From positions 1 to 8,798 of the forward strand of contig WFRI01000014.1 in NCBI GenBank assembly GCA_015486615.1: DNA of 8,798 nucleotides, in the 5' to 3' direction. Under the pieces are notes generated by a model. The model saw only the letters and a list, made by a program, of their open reading frames with translations, searched no databases and was not told the origin of the DNA. Position numbers and translations under genes: made by a program. Positions 1 through 6,067 of the stretch are shown here, one piece after another. Every line of letters begins with the position of its first letter. The first letter of the stretch is position 1. Source of the DNA: Candidatus Omnitrophota bacterium. GTDB taxonomy: Bacteria; Omnitrophota; Gorgyraeia; Duberdicusellales; Duberdicusellaceae.

Positions 1-94
1 ATATTCATATTAGGGATAATTTAAGATATATTAAAAATTGGATGACCCAAGATGTGTTGATTATTAGCAGAGAAGAAAGCATCTTACTAATAAC

Positions 95-130
95 CGGGGC
101 AGGCCCCGTAAAGCTTCGCCACGGGGCAGG
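95..130. repeat. GC-rich hairpin cluster with GGGGCAGG repeats
   Basis: CGGGGCAGG occurs twice in direct orientation (95-103 and 122-130). Between them CCCCGT (104-109) and ACGGGG (121-126) form a perfect 6-bp stem around an 11-nt loop, and GGGG (96-99) can alternatively pair with CCCC (104-107). The stretch is much more GC-rich than the AT-rich DNA before it. It could be part of a dispersed palindromic repeat or the end of an upstream transcript, although no T-run follows. The structure is seen directly; its role is unknown. Confidence 0.45.
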
Positions 131-161
131 TTGCTTTGCTGCAAGCGGGAGATTTGGAAAG

Positions 162-181
162 CCGTAGGCTTCGGCCCACGG
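162..181 (+). repeat. Hairpin with C(UUCG)G tetraloop upstream of the aldo/keto reductase
   Basis: CCGT (162-165) pairs with ACGG (178-181), followed by one A.C mismatch and GGC (167-169) pairing with GCC (174-176) around a TTCG loop. As RNA from the + strand this is a very stable C(UUCG)G tetraloop. The core resembles the hairpin at 104-126 (CCGT, A, GC, TTC, GC, ACGG), so the two may be copies of one element. It lies about 40 nt before the ribosome binding site at 223-228 and could sit in the 5' leader. No T-run follows, so a terminator is unlikely. Confidence 0.45.
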
Positions 182-232
182 AGCTTCATTGTAATCTCTA
201 AAAATCATATCCCAATTACATCAGGAGGGAAT

Positions 233-1204
233 ATGGAATACCGGAAATTAGGCAGAACGGATTATTTAGTATCGGTCATTTGTTTAGGCACCTGGGCCTT
301 TGGCGGGGATGCGTGGTGGGGGTATCAGGAAGATAAAGACTCCTTTGCGGTTTTAGAGGAAGCTTTATCGGGCGGGGTTAATTTTATAGACACGGCTCCG
401 GTTTACGGAAGGGGAAGGTCGGAAAAAGTTATTGGAGAATTCATTAAAAGAAATAACAACCGCCGGAAAATAACCTTAGCCACAAAAATAGGGCTTAGCT
501 GGCAGGGGAGGAAAGTTTTTCCTGACCTTAATCCGGATAAAATGCGCAGGGAGATTGACGAAAGCAGAAAAAGACTGAACACAGATTACATTGATTTATA
601 TCAGGTTCATTGGCCGGATGAAAACACGCCTATTGGAAAGATAGCGGAAGTAATGTTGGAATTTCTGCGTAAAGGCTGGATTAGGGCAATCGGCGTAAGT
701 AATTATTCAGTTGAGCAGATGAAAGAGTTTTTAAAATATGCTCCGCTTACTGTCCTTCAGCCTCCTTATAATATGTTTTTACGGGATATAGAAAGAGACA
801 TTGTGCCTTTTTGCCGGGAAAACAATATCTCTATAATTTCCTATACACCTTTACATAGCGGAATATTAACCGGCAAATTCTTTTTTAGCAATAAGCCTGT
901 GCCTAATGACTTAAGCCGTCAAACCAAGCCGGATTTAAAAGAGCCCTTATTTTCTTTGAATAAAGAAATTTTGGCTGAGATTAAAAATATAGCGGATAAA
1001 TACGGCAAAACTCTTACTCAGTTTGTGATAAACTGGAATTTTTCTCAGCCGGGAATAACTTCAGCAATAGTTGGTGCAAGGAAAAAGGGACAAGTGAGAG
1101 AAAACATTGGTTCTGTCGGCTGGGAGATTTCCCGGGAGGACCAGCGCAAGGTAAATGATATTTTGGGCAAGAGAGAAGAAAAAAAGCAAGTTTTTTCTAT
1201 TTGA
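233..1204 (+). CDS. Aldo/keto reductase (AKR superfamily, AKR11/AKR12-like)
   Basis: A 323-residue cytoplasmic NAD(P)H-dependent oxidoreductase with a predicted TIM-barrel fold. The catalytic tetrad of the superfamily is complete: Asp53 and Tyr58 in FIDTAPVYG, Lys85 in LATKIG and His126 in YQVHWPD. The N-terminal motif YRKLGRTD and the C-terminal cofactor motif VGARKKGQVREN (GAR at 281-283) fit the bacterial IolS/YhdN-like branch. The substrate cannot be told from sequence. The start at 233 is chosen because AGGAGG lies at 223-228, 4 nt upstream, and the family-conserved sequence begins right there. An open extension back to 131 runs through hairpin DNA and is not family sequence. The gene stands alone: no partner gene precedes it in the window, and 680 non-coding bases follow. 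No convincing promoter was found upstream. Confidence 0.95.
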   Translation: MEYRKLGRTDYLVSVICLGTWAFGGDAWWGYQEDKDSFAVLEEALSGGVNFIDTAPVYGRGRSEKVIGEFIKRNNNRRKITLATKIGLSWQGRKVFPDLNPDKMRREIDESRKRLNTDYIDLYQVHWPDENTPIGKIAEVMLEFLRKGWIRAIGVSNYSVEQMKEFLKYAPLTVLQPPYNMFLRDIERDIVPFCRENNISIISYTPLHSGILTGKFFFSNKPVPNDLSRQTKPDLKEPLFSLNKEILAEIKNIADKYGKTLTQFVINWNFSQPGITSAIVGARKKGQVRENIGSVGWEISREDQRKVNDILGKREEKKQVFSI

Positions 1205-1217
1205 CACTTTTCAGTAA

Positions 1218-1364
1218 ATAGCAGCCAAAGGCATTTCTGGAGCGGTTTTTTGGCAGGAAGGGGCTCAGATTGTCCATAGCGGGTTTACCCCGTTAGAGGA
1301 GGCTGCCGGCAATGGTTTAATGCCTCTGCCAGAGGAAGCCGCTGAGGATTTTTGTTCTTTATGA
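1218..1364 (+). pseudogene. Possible broken reading frame, + strand fragment
   Basis: A 48-codon open stretch between two stops reads as protein-like sequence, including GAVFWQEGAQIVHSGFTPLE and MPLPEEAAEDFCSL. It has no ATG, GTG or TTG start with a ribosome binding site at its 5' end, so it is at best the end of a decayed gene. The family was not recognised. The FTPLE part is encoded by the 16-nt repeat at 1283-1298, so part of the apparent coding character may come from a repeat element. It lies 13 nt after the aldo/keto reductase stop, in another frame. Chance openness is a real alternative. Confidence 0.25.
1283..1298 (+). repeat. Single copy of the CCCCGTTAGA repeat
   Basis: GTTTACCCCGTTAGAG is identical over 16 nt to 4044-4059, and its core CCCCGTTAGA recurs inverted at 4112-4121 and 4234-4243. 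This copy has no partner arm nearby, unlike the copies in the 3972-4287 spacer. All exact copies of the 10-nt core that I found lie outside intact genes, which suggests a dispersed repeat family. Confidence 0.55.
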
Positions 1365-1370
1365 GATTAC

Positions 1371-1798
1371 TTAATGACAGAATGGCTTCACCTTAAAATT
1401 AGAAAAAAATGGTCTTGACAAACCCGACCAGCTTCCTACTGCTTCTAAGAATACCTGCAGTTTCACTTTAGCCAATCCCCAATGCCTTGCCCGATTACTC
1501 ATCTTAGATGGATATCATAGCCCTGCTTGCTGCAACAACAGTTCCATTGCAACAAATGAGTGTTTTGCCTTCCTTCCAAAAAAACCTCTAAAACGCCTTT
1601 TATCTTCTTTGGATTTTTCTGAAATAAAAAATATTTTACCTTTCGGTATCAGGGCATTTAGAGGGGCTTTTTAGCCATTATAAGCATAGAGTTTATTACA
1701 TCAAGAGCAAAAAATCTCTTGACAAGGTTTTTTATCTCATTTCGCAACAGGGCCGTAATAGCAAACAGCGCTATCTGTAGTTTTTTATTGTTTTTAAT
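1371..1798 (-). pseudogene. Possible decayed gene, - strand, three fragments
   Basis: Read on the minus strand, this stretch gives three consecutive protein-like open segments. The first is 1798-1661 (46 codons, includes ALLRNEIKNLVKRFFALDVI, stop at 1660-1658). The second is 1670-1518 (51 codons in a different frame, includes IFFISEKSKEDKRRFRGFFG and FVAMELLLQQAGL, stop at 1517-1515). The third continues in the second frame from ATG at 1502 to the stop at 1373-1371 (43 codons, MSNRARHWGLAKVKLQ...). One frameshift in the A-run near 1668-1672 and one in-frame TGA would separate the pieces. There is no start codon for the first piece and I do not recognise a family. Random openness in AT-rich DNA remains possible. 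Confidence 0.25.
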
Positions 1799-1818
1799 TT
1801 ATGGTGAAATATTTTGCG

Positions 1819-1827
1819 TGATATAAT
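1819..1827 (+). promoter_or_regulatory. Extended -10 promoter of the two-component operon
   Basis: TGATATAAT is a perfect extended -10 element (TG, one base, TATAAT at 1822-1827). No good -35 hexamer lies 16-18 nt upstream, as is common for extended -10 promoters. T-rich DNA at 1781-1800 (TTTTTA at 1782, TTTAAT at 1793, 11 bp apart) may be a weak regulator site. Transcription would begin near 1834, leaving about 50 nt of leader before the response regulator start at 1886. Confidence 0.55.
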
Positions 1828-1885
1828 ATAAATAGTGTAAACGGAAAGAATATAAGTAAAGAGTGTCAAAAGAAGGAAATGGCAA

Positions 1886-2569
1886 ATGAGAATTCTTATT
1901 GTTGAGGATGACAAGAAAATAGCGAGTTTTATTAAGAAGGGGCTTACAGAGGAACAATATGCTGTTGACGTATGTTATGACGGCGAAGAAGGTTTATATT
2001 GGGCAGAACAGAGCGATTATGACGTTATTATTCTTGATATTATGCTCCCTAAGAAAAATGGAATGAAGGTATGTAAAGAGCTTCGGGAGAATGGCATTAA
2101 CAGCCCTATCATTATGCTCACGGCAAAAGACGCCATTAAGGACAAAATAAAAGGCCTTGACGAAGGGGCTGATGATTATCTTACTAAACCTTTTGCTTTC
2201 GAGGAGCTGCTTGCCAGGATAAAAGCGCTCTTAAGAAGGAATCAACAATATAAGACGGAGATATTAAAAGTGGCAGACCTTGAGTTTGATACTCTAAACC
2301 ATAAAGTTAGGCGGGCAGGCAAAGAAATTATACTCTCGGGGAAAGAATACGCTTTGCTTGAATATCTAATGAGAAATAAAGGGAAATCGGTAAAGGAAAC
2401 TATGATTATTGAACATGTTTGGGACAGAAATTTTGATTCCTTCAGTAATGTGGTAAATGTTTATATTCACCACTTAAGAGAGAAAATAGACAGAGGGTTT
2501 TCTAAAAAACTTATCCATACTATCCGCGGAGTCGGATATTTTATTAAAGATGATGAAGGCAGTGTTTAA
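1886..2569 (+). CDS. OmpR-family DNA-binding response regulator (CusR/CopR-like)
   Basis: A 227-residue cytoplasmic transcription factor. The N-terminal receiver domain (about 1-120) has the acidic pair Asp8/Asp9, phospho-acceptor Asp51 (VIILDIMLP), switch Thr79 and Lys101 (LTKPF). The C-terminal winged helix (about 129-223) includes the recognition-helix region SNVVNVYIHHLREK (187-200) and ends in LIHTIRGVGYFI. The VWDRNFDSFSNVVNV and KLIHTIRGVGY signatures are typical of the heavy-metal response regulators CusR, CopR and PcoR. The start at 1886 has AAGGAA at 1873-1878 upstream; an earlier ATG at 1879 is in another frame. The gene overlaps the kinase gene by 20 nt, so translation is probably coupled. 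Arg codons are mostly AGA/AGG (9 of 12), unlike the genes after 4288. The true signal and targets are not visible. Confidence 0.95.
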   Translation: MRILIVEDDKKIASFIKKGLTEEQYAVDVCYDGEEGLYWAEQSDYDVIILDIMLPKKNGMKVCKELRENGINSPIIMLTAKDAIKDKIKGLDEGADDYLTKPFAFEELLARIKALLRRNQQYKTEILKVADLEFDTLNHKVRRAGKEIILSGKEYALLEYLMRNKGKSVKETMIIEHVWDRNFDSFSNVVNVYIHHLREKIDRGFSKKLIHTIRGVGYFIKDDEGSV

Positions 2570-3971
2570 ATCAATAAAATTCAGGCTTACTTTGTGGTAT
2601 GTAGGAACATTGGCTTTGATTGTTATTTCCTTTAGCGCGGCTCTTTATGTTAAACTTGAGAAAAGCCATGAGAAAAATATTGAATCCTCATTAGAAGCGA
2701 TAGCACAAGGGCTAAAAAATGATATATCAGAGGCCCCTCATAAAATGTTGCAGGACATTCTTGATAAAGAAAAGGAAAGAGAAGTTCCTTTAAACCCTGT
2801 TTATATACAAGTTTTAAAAATTGGCAGCAAGCCTGCCGGAGAAGTTGCCGCAAAGTCTAATTTGCTCAAAGGCAAAACCTTGCCGTTGTTCAAAACCAAA
2901 AGACTGGCTGAAAATGTTCCCTTATTCAAAACAATCAGCGATAAAAGTATTTATCCTTTTCCGCTAAAGGTTATTGGTTTACCCGTAAGTATAGGCACAA
3001 ATAAACAGTATCTTATAGAAGCCGCCTCGCCTCTCCGGAAAGAAGACGATGCTTTGGATGATTTAGTAGAGGCTCTTTTTGTATTAGACCCTGTATTATT
3101 AATCGTAGCCTTATTGGGCGGGTATTTCCTTATACAAAAAACTCTTACCCCTGTCAGAAATATAGTATTATCAGCAAAGAAAATAACTGCTGAGGACCTT
3201 TCTCACCGCATTGAAGCCGTTGACACCAAAGATGAAATAGGAGAGTTAGTGGAGACTTTTAATGATATGATTTCCCGGCTGGAGAAATCATTTATACAGA
3301 TAAAACAATTCTCAAGCGATGTTGCTCATGAGCTGAAAACTCCAATAACAGCAATTAGGGGTATGTCCGAAGTAATTTTAAGAAAGGAAAGGCCAAAAAA
3401 GGAATACATTGATGCTTTTAAGAACATAGTAGAGGAAACAATAAATATGCAGGTAATTATAGATAACTTGTTATTCCTTTCCCGGACAGAGGCTCAGGAT
3501 GTTAGATATTCTTTTAAGACAATTGCGCTTGATGAAGTTCTTCTTGAAGTTTTTGAAAGTATGGAGATCTTGGCCAAAGAAAAGAAAGTGCGCCTTATTT
3601 TGAGCAGATTACAGCAAGTTAGCATTAAAGGAGACAGAAATCTTATAAAAAGGCTTTTTTCTAACTTGATTGATAACGCTGTTAAATATACGCATAAAGG
3701 AGGAAAAGTAGAAGTATTTTTGGAAAGAAACGATAATTTCGCCCGCTTCAGCGTGAAAGATACAGGAATAGGCATATCAAAAGACGAACTGCCTTATATC
3801 TTTAATAGATTCTACAAAGCTGATGAAACAAGGCACCGGGACGGCGGGGGAAGCGGCTTAGGCCTCTCTATTGTCCAGAGGATAGCACAGCTTCATAAAG
3901 GCAGGATAGATGTTGAAAGTATCCCGGATAAAGGCTCAACCTTTGCTGTATTCCTTCCTATCCAAGATTAA
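2550..3971 (+). CDS. Membrane sensor histidine kinase (heavy-metal sensor, CusS-like)
   Basis: A 473-residue inner-membrane kinase, presumed partner of the regulator encoded just upstream. Order of parts: first membrane helix about 12-34 (the FRLTLWYVGTLAL start is typical of CusS-like kinases), periplasmic sensor about 35-173, second helix about 174-196, HAMP linker from Leu199-Thr-Pro-Val, phospho-acceptor His260 in DVAHELKTPITAIRG, N box with Asn376 (NLIDNAVKYT), G1 box from Asp404 (DTGIGI) and G2 box GGGSGLGL (432-439). All catalytic boxes are intact, so it should be active. Two start codons in tandem (2550 and 2553) lie inside the regulator gene; no strong ribosome binding site is seen, consistent with coupled translation. 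The periplasmic domain shows no obvious His/Cys/Met metal site on reading, so the ligand is open. Confidence 0.94.
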   Translation: MMKAVFKSIKFRLTLWYVGTLALIVISFSAALYVKLEKSHEKNIESSLEAIAQGLKNDISEAPHKMLQDILDKEKEREVPLNPVYIQVLKIGSKPAGEVAAKSNLLKGKTLPLFKTKRLAENVPLFKTISDKSIYPFPLKVIGLPVSIGTNKQYLIEAASPLRKEDDALDDLVEALFVLDPVLLIVALLGGYFLIQKTLTPVRNIVLSAKKITAEDLSHRIEAVDTKDEIGELVETFNDMISRLEKSFIQIKQFSSDVAHELKTPITAIRGMSEVILRKERPKKEYIDAFKNIVEETINMQVIIDNLLFLSRTEAQDVRYSFKTIALDEVLLEVFESMEILAKEKKVRLILSRLQQVSIKGDRNLIKRLFSNLIDNAVKYTHKGGKVEVFLERNDNFARFSVKDTGIGISKDELPYIFNRFYKADETRHRDGGGSGLGLSIVQRIAQLHKGRIDVESIPDKGSTFAVFLPIQD

Positions 3972-3985
3972 AAATTTTTAATCTT
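3964..3985. repeat. Perfect 22-bp AT-rich palindrome at the kinase stop codon
   Basis: The half AAGATTAAAAA (3964-3974) is followed directly by its exact reverse complement (3975-3985). The kinase stop codon (3969-3971) lies inside it. As RNA it could form a weak A/U stem, but it lacks a GC stem and a clean U-tract, so it is a poor intrinsic terminator. A palindromic protein-binding site is as likely; CusR/CopR-type regulators are known to use palindromic boxes. Its right half overlaps the first of three direct hexamers at 3977-4004. Confidence 0.5.
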
Positions 3986-4020
3986 ACCTTAATCTTCATT
4001 TAACATTCTTGTTATACAAT
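3977..4020 (+). promoter_or_regulatory. Candidate activator-dependent promoter with three 11-bp-spaced TTAA hexamers
   Basis: TTTAAT (3977-3982), CTTAAT (3988-3993) and TTTAAC (3999-4004) are separated by exactly 5 nt, a period of 11 bp. They are followed after 10 nt by TACAAT (4015-4020), a 5-of-6 match to a -10 box, while no -35 hexamer matches the consensus. Direct hexamers in the -35 region are how OmpR/PhoB-family activators bind. The first two fit the known PmrA/BasR box of (C/T)TTAA(G/T) repeats with 5-bp spacing. Transcription would start near 4027 and read toward the glycosyltransferase operon through a leader of about 260 nt. The pattern is seen; binding by the adjacent regulator is inferred. 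Confidence 0.5.
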
Positions 4021-4043
4021 ATACGGGAAAATTTATTACGGAT

Positions 4044-4124
4044 GTTTACCCCGTTAGAGAAAATTAATCAATATTAGAAATTTATCTCTACAGGGTAAAA
4101 GAACTTCATTCTCTAACGGGGTTT
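4044..4124 (+). repeat. Palindromic repeat element with competing hairpin arms
   Basis: ACCCCGTTAGAGAA (4048-4061) and TTCTCTAACGGGGT (4109-4122) are perfect 14-nt inverted arms 47 nt apart. A third related segment, TCTCTACAGGGTAAA (4085-4099), can also pair with the first arm (TTTACCC with GGGTAAA and AGAGA with TCTCT, plus two inner pairs, one mismatch and one bulge). The first arm can therefore pair with either later arm but not both. After the last arm comes TTTGCTTTTTAT, so the long-range hairpin is terminator-like. It may be a small mobile palindromic element, an attenuator, or both. Confidence 0.5.
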
Positions 4125-4185
4125 GCTTTTTATAATCCTATTCGTTTCGAGCCTTCAGGCGCATAATAAACTTTCTTTATATGAA

Positions 4186-4212
4186 TATATTCTTTTGTGT
4201 TAAAAATAACAC
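4186..4212 (+). promoter_or_regulatory. Possible -10 box with operator-like inverted repeat at the start site
   Basis: TATATT (4186-4191) matches a -10 box in 5 of 6 positions, and a transcript from it would start near 4198. Exactly there lies GTGTTA (4197-4202), AAAA, TAACAC (4207-4212), a perfect 6-bp inverted repeat with a 4-nt spacer, the size and position of a repressor operator. No -35 consensus is visible, so the promoter is weakly supported. The inverted repeat could also be a small RNA hairpin. Confidence 0.35.
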
Positions 4213-4215
4213 CTT

Positions 4216-4250
4216 ACCCTGTCAGAAATTTTTTCTAACGGGGTTTATTT
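4216..4250 (+). terminator. Terminator-like hairpin upstream of the glycosyltransferase gene
   Basis: ACCCTGTCAGAAA (4216-4228) pairs with TTTCTAACGGGGT (4232-4244): 12 of 13 positions pair as RNA, counting one U.G wobble, with one C.A mismatch and a 3-nt loop. TTTATTT follows (4244-4250). The right arm is the same TCTAACGGGG core as in the repeat element at 4044-4124. It lies 38-72 nt upstream of the next start codon, so it could end transcripts from upstream or act as an attenuator. Confidence 0.5.
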
Positions 4251-4287
4251 AAGGCAGAAATCTTAACGTAAAGAAAAGAATCTCTTT

Positions 4288-6066
4288 ATGGTTTTAAAAA
4301 ATTCTGATGAACACAGCAAGAACAGTTTATCTACAGCCCAGGGCCCGGGTATTAGCACTGCGTTTTGGGTTATATTATCTTTTGTTGTAGCAGCCTATAT
4401 GATTTTTATGCACCTTGGCTTGCTGCCTTTAATGAACCCGGACGAGGGCAGGAATGCTTCAATTGCGTGGGAAGTGCAGAATTCCGGCCGCTGGCTGATA
4501 CCAACTTATAACGGCCTCCCCTATCTCGATAAGCCAATTCTGTTTTTTAAGACAGTAGCAATGTCTTTATCGTTGTTTGGCCATAATGAATTTGCGGCCC
4601 GCCTGCCTTCAGCGCTCTCTGCTTTAGGAATTCTAATAATGGTGTTTTTATTCTGCCGCCGCGAATACAGCCTGCGCACCGCTGCATTTTCTGTTTTTGT
4701 GATTAGCACAGCACCGTTGTTTTTCGGATTTTCCCGATGCGTTATCTTCGATATGCTTTTGGCTTTTTTTGTCTGCGCTTCGATATTTGCGGGATATTTT
4801 GCCGAAAAAGCAGAGGGAAACATACGGCAGCGCTGGTATATTGTCTACGCGGCGATGTCAGGAATTGCAACTTTAGTCAAGGGGCCTGTTGGATTTATAC
4901 TGCCTATTTTGGTTCTAACTGTCTTTAACTATCTGGATGGGCGCAGGGAGGCAGTTCGCCGCCTGTTGTCATGGAAAAATTTTCTGATTATGTCAGCAGT
5001 AATTATGCCGTGGTTTATCGGCGTTTCGATACTGCATCCGGATTTTCCTTATTATGGTTTGGTAAAAGAAACATTTTTGCGGTTTACTACCAATACGTTC
5101 CACCGCTCCGGCCCGTTTTATTATTATCTTCCGGTTATCTTTGGCACATTTATCTTTTGGAGCCTGTTATTGCCTGAAATGGCGATAGTTTTCTGGCGGC
5201 AGCGCAGAAAGATGCTGTCCGCTGACCGTTTATTGTCTGTTTGGACGGTAAGCGTTATTTTATTTTTCTCTCTGTCACATTCGAAACTTCCCGGCTACAT
5301 TCTTACAGCAATAATCGCATTGGGAATTTTGACTGCTCGCATTTTTGATACCGCGATGGGGCCTGCCGGCAAAGCAGAAGCAAATGTCGTGCGGCACGGG
5401 AGTTTATTTCTGTCTATTATCAGTATAGTGCTTGCGGCGGCATTGATAGTTGTTCATATGAGGCCGCCGTTTGTTGATACCTGGTTCCGCCGCATCCGTA
5501 ATCCGGCAGTATTACAAAGCATCCGCATTTTGACATTGCCGCTATTCTTACTGTTTATTGGGATGGCAGTCCTTGCTATAAGAGGGATAATTCATCGTAA
5601 TATAAAGACAATGTTTTTCGCTTTTCTTATGCTTCCTGCTGCGGTTCCTTCTCTGGTTCTGCCGGCGGCAGCGCCGACTCAGTTTTACCGCTCCGGACGC
5701 GGCTTAGCAGAGAAAATCATTCAGGGAGCAGACGGCGCTGAAGTTGCGTGTTTGCGCTGTTTCCCTGAAGGGATAATATTTTATCTTAAACGGCCGGTTA
5801 CAGTATTTACTGCTGATTACGGTTCTGAAATCAAAAGTAATTATATTCCTTTCTATTTATCTAAAAAATCCATATGGCCTCAGCATATCAGGCGTGTTGA
5901 AGATTTTAAGTCTTGGATTGCACACCGGCGCAAGCCTGTTTTTTTGATTGTAAGAAGCGGCCGCAGGCCGCGGCTTAATGCCATTGCAGAGAATTATCAT
6001 AAGCCGATGCAGTATCTCGGCCAAAATTATTGGGGAGTTTTACTAACTCCTAAAGGAGAACGTTAA
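4288..6066 (+). CDS. ArnT-like membrane glycosyltransferase (PMT/GT83-type, polyprenyl-phosphate sugar donor)
   Basis: A 592-residue integral membrane protein with many hydrophobic helices and a hydrophilic C-terminal region, close to the usual 550-600 residues of ArnT relatives. These enzymes move a sugar from an undecaprenyl-phosphate carrier to lipid A or another acceptor on the periplasmic side. Family marks: Asp52-Glu53 in MNPDEGRNA in the first periplasmic loop, GLPYLDKP, LVKGPVGF with Lys198, FHRSGPFYYYLPV, and HSKLPGY (331-337). The start at 4288 has no clear ribosome binding site (only AAGAAAAGAA upstream); a later start around Met38 would cut the first helix and is less likely. It begins a compact operon with the next gene 1 nt away. 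Arg codons are mostly CGN, unlike the kinase gene before it. Sugar and acceptor are unknown, so no symbol is given. Confidence 0.9.
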   Translation: MVLKNSDEHSKNSLSTAQGPGISTAFWVILSFVVAAYMIFMHLGLLPLMNPDEGRNASIAWEVQNSGRWLIPTYNGLPYLDKPILFFKTVAMSLSLFGHNEFAARLPSALSALGILIMVFLFCRREYSLRTAAFSVFVISTAPLFFGFSRCVIFDMLLAFFVCASIFAGYFAEKAEGNIRQRWYIVYAAMSGIATLVKGPVGFILPILVLTVFNYLDGRREAVRRLLSWKNFLIMSAVIMPWFIGVSILHPDFPYYGLVKETFLRFTTNTFHRSGPFYYYLPVIFGTFIFWSLLLPEMAIVFWRQRRKMLSADRLLSVWTVSVILFFSLSHSKLPGYILTAIIALGILTARIFDTAMGPAGKAEANVVRHGSLFLSIISIVLAAALIVVHMRPPFVDTWFRRIRNPAVLQSIRILTLPLFLLFIGMAVLAIRGIIHRNIKTMFFAFLMLPAAVPSLVLPAAAPTQFYRSGRGLAEKIIQGADGAEVACLRCFPEGIIFYLKRPVTVFTADYGSEIKSNYIPFYLSKKSIWPQHIRRVEDFKSWIAHRRKPVFLIVRSGRRPRLNAIAENYHKPMQYLGQNYWGVLLTPKGER

Positions 6067-6067
6067 T

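Noticed and set aside
5..208. Minus-strand open frame of 67 codons over the upstream region
   Set aside because: It runs through the GC-rich hairpins, has no family resemblance, and its start would overlap the leader of the aldo/keto reductase gene. Low-complexity hairpin DNA explains the openness.
131..232. Thirty-four-codon N-terminal extension of the aldo/keto reductase
   Set aside because: The extension crosses the UUCG hairpin, is not family sequence and has no ribosome binding site, whereas AGGAGG directly precedes the ATG at 233.
1205..1885. Insertion sequence or CRISPR array in the large gap
   Set aside because: No terminal inverted repeats with target duplication, no transposase motif and no regularly spaced repeats were seen.
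1879..1887. ATGGCAAAT shared by the regulator start region and the efflux-factor start (8204-8212)
   Set aside because: The match is only nine bases, in different frames relative to the two genes, and the flanking sequence does not extend it. This is weak evidence for a duplicated junction.
3149..3161. Thirteen-nt match between the kinase gene (CCCTGTCAGAAAT) and the hairpin arm at 4217-4229
   Set aside because: In the kinase it encodes the conserved HAMP segment TPVRN, with no hairpin partner nearby, so the match is probably coincidence.
4042..4077. Eleven-residue leader peptide (MFTPLEKINQY) in the spacer
   Set aside because: It has no ribosome binding site and is mostly the repeat sequence. 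No run of one amino acid suggests a classical attenuation leader.
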